From Methanothrix sp. (lineage in GTDB: Archaea; Halobacteriota; Methanosarcinia; Methanotrichales; Methanotrichaceae): a stretch of 9,348 nucleotides of DNA. Every line of letters begins with the position of its first letter. Position 1 is the first letter of the stretch. A model generated the notes under the pieces. That model saw only the letters and a list, made by a program, of their open reading frames with translations, did not search any database and had not been told where the DNA came from. Both the position numbers and the translations under genes were made by a program. Where the stretch lies: NCBI GenBank assembly GCA_023229165.1, contig JALNZQ010000096.1, forward strand, positions 1-9,348, given 5' to 3'. Positions 1 to 6,652 of the stretch are shown piece by piece.

Positions 1-1379
1 TCAAGGCATGTGAAGAGGCCATCAGGCTGGACCCCAACGATGCCATGGCCTGGGGAAACAAAGGCAATACCCTCAATTACCTGGGCAAGTACGATGAAGC
101 CATCAAAGCATGTGAAGAGGCCATCAGGCTGGACCCCAACGATGCCATGGCCTGGGGAAACAAAGGCAATACCCTCAATTACCTGGGCAAGTACGATGAG
201 GCGATCAAGGCGTGTGATGAGGCCATCAGGCTAGATCCAAGCCTCGCAGGAGCCTGGTGCAACAGAGGCAATGCCCTCAATTACCAGGGCAAATACGATG
301 AGGGTATAAAGGCATATAACGAGGCCATCAGGCTAGATCCTAGCTTTTCCGATGCTTGGTATAACAAAGGCCTTGCTCTTAATAACCAGAGCAAGTATGA
401 TGAGGCCATTGAAGCATTCGACATGGCTCTCAAGATCAATCCACATGATGATGGTGCCTGGTGCAGCAAAGGTACTGCTCTTTATACGCAGAGCAAGTAC
501 GACGAGGCCATAAAGGCTTTTGACGAGGCTATCAAGCTCGATCCCAATATTGCAATAGCCTGGAGCGGCAAAGGCGCAGCTCTCTCCGGTCAGGGCGAAA
601 ACGATGAGGCAATCAAGTCATGTGACGAAGCAATCAGGCTAGATCCGAACCTTGCAGGTGCCTGGAGCAATCGAGGCATTGCTTTGTATAACCAAAGGAA
701 GTACGACGAAGCCATCATCGCTTATAACGAAGCCATACGTCTCGATCCCAAACTTGCCACTGCCTGGAATAATAAAGGCAATGCTCAAACAGGCCAGGGC
801 AGGTACGATGAGGCAATCAAGGCATGTGACGAGGCGATCAGGCTCGACCCTAACCTTGCAATGGCCTGGAATAATAAAGGCATTGCTCTCAAGAATATGG
901 GCAAGTACGATAAGGCCATCCAAGCATATGATGAGGCCCTCAGGCTCGATCCCAACTTTGCAGCAGACTGGGGCAACAAAGGCAATGTACTCATTATCCT
1001 GGGCAAATACGATGAGGCCATTAAAGCTTTTAACAAAGCAATCAGTCTGAACCCAAAATTTGCCGAGGCCTGGTACAACAAAGGCCTTGCTCTTATGAAT
1101 CTAGGCAGATACGATGAGGCCATCAAGGCGTGTGACGAGGCTATCCAGTTAGATCCCAACGATGACGAATCATGGTCTAATAAAGGGACTAATCTCGCTA
1201 TCCAGGGCCATTACGAGGTGGCTATCAAAGCCTATGATGAGGCCCTCAGGCTCGATCCCAGAGATGTCATAGACTGGAATAACAAAGGCCTTGCTCTTGA
1301 GGCCCTCGGAAGGATCACCGAAGCAGAGGCCGCCTTCGCCAAGGCCAGGGAGCTGGGGGCAACCGGACAGGCCTCGTAA
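1..1379 (+). CDS. TPR-repeat protein, 5' end outside window
   Basis: The frame is open from the first base, so the ATG at 45 is an internal Met and the true start lies left of the window. From codon 48 there are twelve exact 34-residue tetratricopeptide units and a final shorter one ending at the TAA (1377-1379). Each unit follows the pattern AWxNKGxAL...G(K/R)YDEAIKAxDEAIRLDP, with the usual TPR Trp, Gly, Tyr and Ala positions and a terminal Pro. All units are a clean 102 bases, with no indels. The last unit loses the consensus (EALGRITEAEAAFAKARELG) and looks like the capping helix. TPR arrays form superhelical protein-binding scaffolds; nothing visible says what this one binds. No enzyme domain or membrane segment is seen in the part present. 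The gene converges on the glycosyltransferase operon across 63 bases and is probably not part of it. Confidence 0.93.
   Translation, partial: KACEEAIRLDPNDAMAWGNKGNTLNYLGKYDEAIKACEEAIRLDPNDAMAWGNKGNTLNYLGKYDEAIKACDEAIRLDPSLAGAWCNRGNALNYQGKYDEGIKAYNEAIRLDPSFSDAWYNKGLALNNQSKYDEAIEAFDMALKINPHDDGAWCSKGTALYTQSKYDEAIKAFDEAIKLDPNIAIAWSGKGAALSGQGENDEAIKSCDEAIRLDPNLAGAWSNRGIALYNQRKYDEAIIAYNEAIRLDPKLATAWNNKGNAQTGQGRYDEAIKACDEAIRLDPNLAMAWNNKGIALKNMGKYDKAIQAYDEALRLDPNFAADWGNKGNVLIILGKYDEAIKAFNKAISLNPKFAEAWYNKGLALMNLGRYDEAIKACDEAIQLDPNDDESWSNKGTNLAIQGHYEVAIKAYDEALRLDPRDVIDWNNKGLALEALGRITEAEAAFAKARELGATGQAS
3..206 (+). repeat. Tandem duplication of one 102-base TPR unit
   Basis: Two consecutive 102-base units (3-104 and 105-206) are almost identical. 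Bases 6-97 match 108-199 without a difference, and mismatches appear only at the edges (base 5 vs 107, 98 vs 200, then wobble changes). The downstream units encode the same consensus but differ at many third positions, so this pair is a much younger duplication than the rest of the array. The first copy begins at the window edge, so further copies may lie to the left. Confidence 0.9.
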
Positions 1380-1423
1380 GTGCATATGACCTGCACTTCT
1401 TCCAGCCCAGCTCTCTTTTTTTT
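1378..1423 (+). terminator. Hairpin plus T-run terminator of the TPR gene
   Basis: A perfect 7-bp inverted repeat (AAGTGCA 1378-1384, TGCACTT 1392-1398, 7-base loop) overlaps the TAA stop. A run of eight T at 1416-1423 follows. In archaea the T-run alone can terminate, so the hairpin may be dispensable. It points toward the convergent glycosyltransferase gene and would limit read-through. No matching T-run is seen on the minus strand for the opposing operon. Confidence 0.6.
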
Positions 1424-1442
1424 CAATCCGGTAGCTTAGGTT

Positions 1443-2654
1443 TTAGCCTATGCATTCCTTATAAATCTCAAGTGTCCTCTCTGCCGCTTTCTGCCAGGTG
1501 AACTCTTCCAGCACCCGGGCCCTGGCGTTCTTTCCCCAGGATTGGAGGCGATCCAGGTCCTCCAGAGCGAGATTAATGCCCCAGGCGATATCTTGGGAAT
1601 CGCGAGCATTGACATGAACGCCCGTAGGCCGCGCATCGCCCGGGTTTTTCACAATCTCCGCCAGACCGGATGTGCCGGCTGCGCCCACCACAGCTGCCTT
1701 GCCCATGGCCGCCGCTTCGAGAGCGACGATTCCAAAGGGCTCGTAAAGGCTTGGGAATACGCACAAATCCGCCAGAGCATAATGGTGCATCTTATCCTCG
1801 GCATCCAGGAAGTCTGTGACCAGCGTGATGCAGCCAAGTCGTTTCGCCTCCGAAAGAGCCCAGCTCTCCAAGCTGCCTTTGCCCACTACCAACAGCTTCA
1901 ACTTGGGATGCTCTGCCTGAACTCTGGAAATGGCAGAAAAGAGCTGTACAATCCCTTTGACAGGTTCCAGCCGACCCATGAAGAGTACGATGACATCATC
2001 CTTTGCAAAGCCGTATCTCTTTCGCAGGGCCGTTAGCCTCTTGGGATCAGCCAGATCGGGATTGAAAAACGCGGCGTCCACGCCGTGGTAGCATACGCGA
2101 ACCTTTTCCGACCTAACTCCCAAGATGACCAGTTCCTGCTTCATGGCCTCTGAAACGGTAATGATCAGATCCGCTACTTCTGCGCCTTTTTTTTCCAGAG
2201 CCACGAGCTGGGGATTGGGATTATCCGAACGACCTGTCTCCAGGCCATGGACATGATAAATCATGGGGATGCCTTCTCTCTTAACGGCCATAGCTCCCAG
2301 GAGGCCGAGCCAGTCATGAGCCACGCAGAGATCGAACGGCCCATTTTCCATGAGTCTCGCCGCAGCTAGCTGGTTTAGGCTGAATAGGTCCAGCAGGAAG
2401 TAAAGGCCTTCTCCCCAGGAAAGCGTCTCCGGGGAGAGGAAAACCTCCAGGCCATCTCTGATCGGAACGGGAGTCTCTCTGAACACCTCTACTCCATCCA
2501 TATCCTGGTACCTCTTCAGTTTGTCGTCTCCCAATGTAAATACCGAGATCTTTTCGCCCTGGCAAACCATTTCTCTGGATATTTCATCCACGTACACACC
2601 AAGGCCGCCGAAGATCCTGGGTGGAAACTCAAGGCTCATGTAGGCAATTCTCAT
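1443..2654 (-). CDS. GT-B glycosyltransferase, glycogen/starch-synthase-like (GT4/GT5 type)
   Basis: 403 residues, starting at ATG 2654. The N-terminus (MRIAYMSLEFPP, then GGLGVYVDE at 16-24) matches the glycine-rich donor-binding loop of ADP-glucose glycogen synthases and related GT4 enzymes. HDW at 113-115 is the family's His motif. GRLEPVKG (227-234) begins the C-terminal Rossmann domain, and E305-PFGIVAL-E313 is the EX7E signature that contacts the nucleotide-sugar. At about 400 residues it is shorter than bacterial GlgA, more like archaeal GT4 or maltose-1-phosphate-type synthases, so donor and acceptor cannot be fixed from sequence. No signal peptide or membrane segment is seen, so it should be cytosolic. 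It lies 18 bases downstream of the GT3 glycogen synthase on the same strand, implying co-transcription and a shared role in storage polysaccharide synthesis. The leader has a weak GTGAG-like ribosome site. Confidence 0.88.
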   Translation of the reverse strand: MRIAYMSLEFPPRIFGGLGVYVDEISREMVCQGEKISVFTLGDDKLKRYQDMDGVEVFRETPVPIRDGLEVFLSPETLSWGEGLYFLLDLFSLNQLAAARLMENGPFDLCVAHDWLGLLGAMAVKREGIPMIYHVHGLETGRSDNPNPQLVALEKKGAEVADLIITVSEAMKQELVILGVRSEKVRVCYHGVDAAFFNPDLADPKRLTALRKRYGFAKDDVIVLFMGRLEPVKGIVQLFSAISRVQAEHPKLKLLVVGKGSLESWALSEAKRLGCITLVTDFLDAEDKMHHYALADLCVFPSLYEPFGIVALEAAAMGKAAVVGAAGTSGLAEIVKNPGDARPTGVHVNARDSQDIAWGINLALEDLDRLQSWGKNARARVLEEFTWQKAAERTLEIYKECIG

Positions 2655-2672
2655 TGTTTTCTCACATCCTGA

Positions 2673-4457
2673 TTACGCCATCAGGTTCTTGTAATACTCC
2701 AGTACCGGCTCCTTCCAGCTAAACTGCCTGGCCAAGGAAAAGGATTCTTCGCAGAGCAGCCGGTATTTGACCTCGTCCTCAAGATAGGTCCAGGTGAAGT
2801 AGTCCAGGGCCAGGGCATAATCCAGGACTGTCTCCTGGGGCTGAGCCTCAATGTTGTCCACAATCACCACGCCCCCCAGGCCCGGCACGCGGCGTTTGAT
2901 CTTCTTTAGAGCATCGCTGTATCCTGCCGCCCGGCTGACGATATTGGGTGTGCCTTCCCTGCCCGCTTCCAGAGCGGTGAGAAGGAAGGGCTCATATTGG
3001 GAGGGAAATATACCGGCAACACAGCCGGCCATGATCTCATCCGTGCTCATTTCCAGGCCGCCATCGTTCGGTCCCACCCACTGAGGATAGAGCAGTGCCG
3101 CCACCATCCTCTCGCCAAAGATCAGCTCCGACTCATCCAGGCCGCGCTCCTTGATCATATTCTCCAGGCGGATCTCCTCGCCCACCAGAACTTCCGGCGT
3201 GAGATTGATCGGAAATCCCTCTGGCAGCTTCTCCTTGTCTTTAGGACCGTGCGAGGCTATCAGGAAGCACACCACTCTTGCCTCCTCGGCATGACGCTGG
3301 CCAGTTAATCTATGCTTGAGAAGGTGATCCTGAAGCACCAGGGCATCAAGGAGTTGAATATATCCCTTATTCTCGATCTCTATGCGGGAGATGGTGAAGA
3401 CCGGAATTATGTTCTCCCGTTTTATACTCTTGCCGTCGCGGTATTTGTAGAGATTGTCGGCCAGAAACTGCTGGACCTTTGCCCTGCAGCGCTCTTTTTT
3501 ATCCCAGTCGATCTCCTGCGCCTCCACATCAATTCCATTCCGGATGACAATGCCTTTCAAGCGGTAAAAGAGCATGGCCTCTTTCATAGTCGAATCGCCC
3601 ACGAATGTAACGGCATCGGCATAACGGGCTAAAGCCTCCAAGGCGGCAAAGCCCAGAGGCGTGCCGGGCTCCATTTTTGAGTCGCTTTGGGCTACCTTTT
3701 GCAGAGACTTATAGCCCGCAGTGCGACCGGGAACTGTGGCATGCAATGTGCAGACCGATCTAACCGGAACGCCCAGCTTCTTCAGCCTGGCTGCCGCATA
3801 GAAGACTCCAAACTCATGGCAGTGCATGGAGACTCTTACTTTGGGCATTACCGACTTGGCAAATTCCGAGACGGCCCTGTCGGTGTACTTTTGCGTCATC
3901 TTTTCCGGGACGCGAGCCAGGCCTCTCACCAGCTCGGATACGGCATAGGAGAGATTTAGGTAGTGGTTGTACTCAGAGCCATAGTGAGTTCTCTCGAAAT
4001 TCATGGAATCAAGGCCCACCAGATCAAAGGCCTCCGTCTTGATGGCGTTATTTTGGGTCATCTCCTGATTATTCCAGCGAACCATGTGAGACTGATAATA
4101 ATTAGTATTGAAGAGCACATAGCCGATGGGAACGCCTTCTACCTTTCTTTGCCCGGTAACTGTCTCAATGCCGGACGCATTCAGTGCCGCCAAAACGGCC
4201 TCTAGTTCTGGCCCGTTCTCCAGCTTCTCAAATCCCGTGAGATCTGTGACCCGGTTTCTGCCCGTATTCCAGTCTCCTCCGGAGGCCGGATAGTTGGGGC
4301 CCGCTACCAGGATGTTCAGGCCGCTTTCAATATCACCTCGCGCCACCAGCCGGGCCAGCATCACAGCCTCTGCATCCACCACATTCCAGATGCCGCCCAT
4401 CTTATTCGAGACGGGACCTGCTTCCTCTGCAGCCAGGACGATCCATCTTTCTATCAT
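2673..4457 (-). CDS. GT3-family glycogen synthase (eukaryote-like)
   Basis: Likely transfers glucose from a nucleotide sugar to a growing alpha-1,4-glucan. Numbered from the longer ATG at 4484 (603 residues), the family landmarks are NKMGGIW (27-33, donor loop), HCHEFG (221-226), CTLHATVPGR (245-254), ISRIEIENKG (365-374, cf. GRYEFSNKG in eukaryotic synthases) and E498-PFLLTAL-E506 (EX7E). The C-terminal stretch matching the eukaryotic arginine cluster (about 573-600, YRLLCEESFSLARQFSW) keeps few arginines, so glucose-6-phosphate activation is unlikely (inference). Start choice: the ATG at 4484 sits 2 bases after the upstream stop with no ribosome site, and its nine extra residues (MHEICWVHK) look unconserved. 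The ATG at 4457 has GGGTG at 4468-4464 with a 6-base spacer, so I prefer 4457 (594 residues). The nucleotide donor is not resolvable from sequence. Confidence 0.88.
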   Translation of the reverse strand: MIERWIVLAAEEAGPVSNKMGGIWNVVDAEAVMLARLVARGDIESGLNILVAGPNYPASGGDWNTGRNRVTDLTGFEKLENGPELEAVLAALNASGIETVTGQRKVEGVPIGYVLFNTNYYQSHMVRWNNQEMTQNNAIKTEAFDLVGLDSMNFERTHYGSEYNHYLNLSYAVSELVRGLARVPEKMTQKYTDRAVSEFAKSVMPKVRVSMHCHEFGVFYAAARLKKLGVPVRSVCTLHATVPGRTAGYKSLQKVAQSDSKMEPGTPLGFAALEALARYADAVTFVGDSTMKEAMLFYRLKGIVIRNGIDVEAQEIDWDKKERCRAKVQQFLADNLYKYRDGKSIKRENIIPVFTISRIEIENKGYIQLLDALVLQDHLLKHRLTGQRHAEEARVVCFLIASHGPKDKEKLPEGFPINLTPEVLVGEEIRLENMIKERGLDESELIFGERMVAALLYPQWVGPNDGGLEMSTDEIMAGCVAGIFPSQYEPFLLTALEAGREGTPNIVSRAAGYSDALKKIKRRVPGLGGVVIVDNIEAQPQETVLDYALALDYFTWTYLEDEVKYRLLCEESFSLARQFSWKEPVLEYYKNLMA

Positions 4458-4486
4458 TTTATGCACCCAACAGATTTCATGCATAC

Positions 4487-5221
4487 TCAGGAATAGGGCG
4501 AGAGCGAGGACACGGAGATTCCCTCATCGGATATGTCCAGGACCCTGATGCTGTTGGCAATCTTTGAGCCGCGCATCTTCATGATATATATCGACCTGAT
4601 GAGTGTGTTGCCGATGCGCTCACGGCTGAGCATGGTGGCCGAGTCCGCTCCGTACTCCAGGAACTGGTTGGTGCCAAAAGCCGTGCCGATAGTCACCAAG
4701 GATGTGACGCCGCTGGCACGAATGGTGCCGAAGAGGTCGTCCGTCAGGGACCGAATTTTAAAGGGCTGCTCTACGGCCATGAAGAATGCAGTCAGGTCGT
4801 CTATGAAGAGCCGGGCAGGCTTGACCTCCTCCAGCTTTCTCTCCACAAGCTTACGAAAGTTTATGAGAAAATCCACCGGATCGACATCGATGCTCTTTTG
4901 CAGACGCAAAACCGGGTCGGTAACATCGACGATGACGAGTTTTCCCTCTTTTTCCATCGCGGAGAAATCCCAGCAGAAGGAGGACATCATCTCTCGTTTC
5001 AGGTATTCAGCGCTCTCCGAAGGGGTGATGATCATTCCCTTCTCGCCCATCTTGATGCCGTAATTTATGAACTGGCCGGCAAAGACGGTCTTGCCCGTAC
5101 CGGAAGATCCGGTGATGGTGTTTACGGTCCCTTTATGAAAACCGCCATCGACCAATTCATCATATCCAGGTATGCCCGACTTGGACCTGGGGTATTTGCT
5201 GCTTTGTAATGCCACAACCAA
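4487..5221 (-). CDS. Single-domain KaiC-like (RecA-superfamily) ATPase
   Basis: 244 residues, one KaiC domain. Walker A is GSSGTGKT (38-45) and Walker B is RLFIDD (137-142). The C-terminal KaiC hallmark IYIMKMRGSK (211-220) is followed by IRVLDISDEGISV. At the strand that normally ends in two catalytic glutamates (TFEE in KaiC) this protein reads ITPSES (65-70), so only one Glu (E69) appears to remain. The domain should bind ATP and probably oligomerise; ATPase output may be weak. The start is TTG at 5221, with GAGG at 5231-5228 and a 6-base spacer, and an in-frame TGA five codons upstream. A GTG at 5215 is the alternative. It is the first gene of the glycogen operon: its TGA lies 2-29 bases before the GT3 start, depending on which ATG is used. 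A regulatory role in glycogen synthesis is inferred from context only. Confidence 0.88.
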   Translation of the reverse strand: MVVALQSSKYPRSKSGIPGYDELVDGGFHKGTVNTITGSSGTGKTVFAGQFINYGIKMGEKGMIITPSESAEYLKREMMSSFCWDFSAMEKEGKLVIVDVTDPVLRLQKSIDVDPVDFLINFRKLVERKLEEVKPARLFIDDLTAFFMAVEQPFKIRSLTDDLFGTIRASGVTSLVTIGTAFGTNQFLEYGADSATMLSRERIGNTLIRSIYIMKMRGSKIANSIRVLDISDEGISVSSLSPYS

Positions 5222-5266
5222 CCACTTCCTCGCTCAAATTGCGCCGTATTTTGAAGCGCCGGATAC

Positions 5267-5277
5267 CTTTTATTTCG
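5267..5277 (-). promoter_or_regulatory. Putative BRE/TATA of the KaiC-glycogen operon
   Basis: The minus strand reads CGAAATAAAAGG here, an A-rich BRE-like CGAAA followed by a TATA-like TAAAAGG. Transcription would begin near 5242, leaving about 20 bases of leader that include the GAGG site. Just upstream, ACCT-N4-ACCT (5295-5284) and two TTACTA direct repeats on the plus strand (5327-5332, 5335-5340) might be operator elements; that is weak. The rest of 5222-5412 shows no gene. Confidence 0.4.
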
Positions 5278-5375
5278 CAACTAAGGTAATTAGGTCTTTC
5301 GGTGATCTAGGGAAAAATGCAAGTGGTTACTAATTTACTACCATCTCAGCTAAAGAGTGCACGAAGACGTCACAG

Positions 5376-5381
5376 AAAAAA
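5376..5381 (-). terminator. Possible T-run terminator after tRNA-Arg
   Basis: Six consecutive T on the minus strand lie about 30 bases beyond the tRNA-Arg 3' end. A shorter CTTTTCTT begins right after the tRNA. Both fit archaeal T-rich termination of the uppS/tRNA-Arg transcript before the KaiC operon promoter. Confidence 0.35.
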
Positions 5382-5412
5382 CGCATTACTCAATGCCACC
5401 CATTAAGAAAAG

Positions 5413-5502
5413 CGTCCCGACCGGGATTCGAACCCGGGTTGAAGGCTCTCTGCGCAAATCTGGCTCCGCAGGCCTCCGGGATGTCCACTACCCCATCGGG
5501 AC
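5413..5502 (-). tRNA. tRNA-Arg(GCG) with an 18-base intron
   Basis: The minus strand folds into a full cloverleaf. The acceptor GTCCCGA pairs with TCGGGAC, and the discriminator is G at 5413. The D arm is GGG/CCC with A20, an arginine identity base. The T arm is CCGGG-TTCGAAT-CCCGG. The anticodon stem GAGGC pairs with GCCTT only if 18 bases (5465-5448) are removed at canonical position 37/38. This leaves a 7-base loop with anticodon GCG (5469-5467) and a 4-base variable loop, giving a 72-base mature body. It reads CGC; C35 also fits arginine. No CCA is encoded, as expected for many archaea. It lies 30 bases downstream of uppS. A TATA-like stretch (about 5524-5533 on the minus strand, overlapping the uppS stop codon) could give it its own promoter. 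Confidence 0.9.
5448..5465 (-). other. tRNA-Arg intron with bulge-helix-bulge splice motif
   Basis: Exon bases CTGC (loop positions 32-35) pair with GCAG near the intron 3' end, a perfect 4-bp central helix. It is flanked by 3-base bulges GGA and AGA. Cutting after the second base of each bulge releases exactly 18 bases and restores a normal anticodon loop. This is the canonical substrate of archaeal tRNA splicing endonuclease. The intron is near the short end of the range and holds no C/D-box or other gene. Confidence 0.85.
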
Positions 5503-5532
5503 AAAACATCCCTCATGGCATGCTTTTAGTTA

Positions 5533-6318
5533 TTAAGCTTGTTGGCCAGAGGCCCTGGTCTGGGCAGTCCTTATGGCGCGCAGAAAGTCTACCTTCCTAA
5601 ACTCCGGCCAGTAGGGCGCGCAAAAGTACGCGGCACACTCATTGCCGTTGGCCTGCCAGGGCAGGAAGTTGGATGTGCGGCAGTCCCCGCCTGTCCTGAT
5701 AATCAGATCCACTTTGGGCACGGAGATTCCGTCTTGAGGATAAAGGTGCGAAGCGATCAGATCCTCATCCACCTCTGTTGCTCTGATCTTTCCCTCTCTT
5801 ATCTGGCGCGCCAGAGACCGCGCCGCGTCTACCAGTTCGCGCTGGCCGCCGTAGGCCAGGGCCACGTTCATATACATATTCTCATACTCTCGCGTGGCCT
5901 CTTCTGTGCGGCGGATCTCCTCTTGAAGGTCTTGCGGCAGCATCTCCACCCTACCGATAGCCCTTACCCGAACCTTGTTGGCATGAACTTTTTTAGAGCG
6001 GCCAAACTCTGCAAACTTGTTTTTGATCAGATCAAAGAGATAGCGCTTCTCCAACTCGTCCCTACCAAAGTTCTCTGTGGAAAAGGCATAGAGGGTGAGA
6101 TGCTTAACACCTACCTCCAGGCACCAATCGGAGACCTTCTCCGAGGTATCAGCACCAAGGCTATGCCCCAGGAACTTGGAGAGGCCTTTTTGCAGGGCAT
6201 ATCTGCGGTTTCCATCTTGGATGATGGCCACATGCTCCACCGGTACTCCGGCAAGAATGCGTGACTTTAAAAGCCGCTCATAAATGGCGTAGGCTGGGTT
6301 TTGCAGGATGAAACTCAT
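5533..6318 (-). CDS. uppS: Undecaprenyl/polyprenyl diphosphate synthase (cis-prenyltransferase)
   Basis: 261 residues, the usual length for the UppS family. It adds isopentenyl diphosphate units in cis to an allylic primer to make the long polyprenyl diphosphate that carries glycans for archaeal N-glycosylation and cell-surface polymers. Family motifs in order: HVAIIQDGNRR (29-39) with catalytic D35, LYAFSTENF (76-84), and RTGGDCRTSNFLPWQ (208-222), where bacteria usually have RTSGExRxSNFLLWQ, so Gly-Asp replaces Ser-Glu. PYWPEF (235-240) is the C-terminal WPxF-type motif. The protein is soluble and would act at the membrane surface. No ribosome site precedes ATG 6318, and the TATA box is placed so that transcription should begin about at the ATG, suggesting a leaderless mRNA. 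The tRNA-Arg follows 30 bases after the TAA. Confidence 0.95.
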   Translation of the reverse strand: MSFILQNPAYAIYERLLKSRILAGVPVEHVAIIQDGNRRYALQKGLSKFLGHSLGADTSEKVSDWCLEVGVKHLTLYAFSTENFGRDELEKRYLFDLIKNKFAEFGRSKKVHANKVRVRAIGRVEMLPQDLQEEIRRTEEATREYENMYMNVALAYGGQRELVDAARSLARQIREGKIRATEVDEDLIASHLYPQDGISVPKVDLIIRTGGDCRTSNFLPWQANGNECAAYFCAPYWPEFRKVDFLRAIRTAQTRASGQQA

Positions 6319-6343
6319 TCGTTTTATTAGCTTCGCGAATTAC

Positions 6344-6353
6344 TATTTAAATA
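6344..6353 (-). promoter_or_regulatory. TATA box of uppS
   Basis: TATTTAAATA, a near-ideal and almost symmetric archaeal TATA sequence, is centred about 30 bases upstream of ATG 6318. With the usual 25-27-base distance, transcription begins at about 6322, only a few bases before the start codon. It shares the 6319-6441 gap with the divergent tRNA-Val promoter. Confidence 0.6.
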
Positions 6354-6406
6354 ATTCCTGTGCGTCGGACGAAAATGTGTTTGCCGTTCTCTTCCCAAGG
6401 GCAAGA

Positions 6407-6414
6407 TACAAATA
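6407..6414 (+). promoter_or_regulatory. Putative TATA box of tRNA-Val
   Basis: The A/T stretch TACAAATA in an otherwise mixed sequence ends 27 bases before the tRNA. Transcription would start near 6437, leaving a leader of about five bases. The match to consensus is moderate. Confidence 0.4.
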
Positions 6415-6441
6415 GCTGATGACTTACTAGGCTTACTCCGA

Positions 6442-6515
6442 GGGCCTGTGGTCTAGCTGGTTATGACATCGCCTTCACACGGCGGGGATCACGCGTTCGA
6501 ATCGCGTCGGGCCCA
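6442..6515 (+). tRNA. tRNA-Val(CAC)
   Basis: Cloverleaf of 74 bases. The acceptor GGGCCTG pairs with CGGGCCC (one G-U pair), with discriminator A at 6515. The anticodon stem is TCGCC/GGCGG with loop TTCACAC, giving anticodon CAC at 6476-6478, which reads the valine codon GUG. The T arm is ACGCG-TTCGAAT-CGCGT. It has no intron and no encoded CCA (ATTT follows). Confidence 0.95.
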
Positions 6516-6544
6516 TTTGTATTTTGGCCGACACAAGCTTTAAC

Positions 6545-6551
6545 TATTTAA
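6545..6551 (+). promoter_or_regulatory. Putative TATA box of the aIF1A operon
   Basis: TATTTAA lies 30 bases after tRNA-Val. Transcription would start near 6574 and give a leader of nearly 90 bases before the aIF1A start, long for an archaeal mRNA. That leader holds a hairpin and a mini-ORF. Read-through from tRNA-Val is the alternative. Confidence 0.45.
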
Positions 6552-6596
6552 GAGTGGTTTTTAGCAGAAGGGCGAAAAGAAAGAGTCTTTGGCTAC

Positions 6597-6615
6597 TCGG
6601 GGCAAGCGGCCCCGA
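6597..6615 (+). promoter_or_regulatory. GC-rich hairpin in the aIF1A leader
   Basis: TCGGGGC (6597-6603) and GCCCCGA (6609-6615) form a perfect 7-bp stem with a 5-base loop. It ends eight bases before the mini-ORF ATG. No T-run follows closely, so a regulatory leader structure is more likely than a terminator. Confidence 0.55.
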
Positions 6616-6622
6616 AGATTCC

Positions 6623-6652
6623 ATGAGTCTTAGGTCCATAATTATTATTTGA
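6623..6652 (+). other. Nine-codon mini-ORF in the aIF1A leader
   Basis: ATG 6623 starts MSLRSIIII, ending at TGA 6650-6652. It is in the same frame as aIF1A, and its stop overlaps the first bases of the aIF1A Shine-Dalgarno (6651-6658). It has no ribosome site of its own. It could be a leader peptide whose termination feeds ribosomes to aIF1A, or chance. The three ATT codons in a row are unusual. Confidence 0.35.

Noticed and set aside
10..234. Open frame of 74 codons in a second plus-strand frame over the TPR repeats
   Set aside because: It is the +1 shadow of a duplicated 102-base unit. The protein is itself a repeat and has no domain character, while the other frame is a clear TPR array.
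3..1300. Regular repeats resembling a CRISPR or satellite array
   Set aside because: The period is exactly 102 bases with no spacers and the frame encodes TPR motifs throughout.
1437..1450. TAGG-TTTTAG-CCTA inverted repeat at the 3' end of the glycosyltransferase gene
   Set aside because: Only 4 bp of stem with no T-run on the minus strand; too weak to call a terminator.
4533..5063. 176-codon open frame antisense to the KaiC-like gene
   Set aside because: Low-complexity Ser/Arg-rich product, as expected for the antisense of a GC-biased gene; Walker motifs are on the other strand.
5413..5502. Class II tRNA (Leu or Ser) with long variable arm
   Set aside because: Without an intron the anticodon stem has two mismatches. 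Removing 18 bases at 37/38 gives a perfect stem and a canonical bulge-helix-bulge.
5539..6264. 241-codon open frame antisense to uppS
   Set aside because: No recognisable motif or ribosome site, while the opposite strand carries all cis-prenyltransferase motifs.
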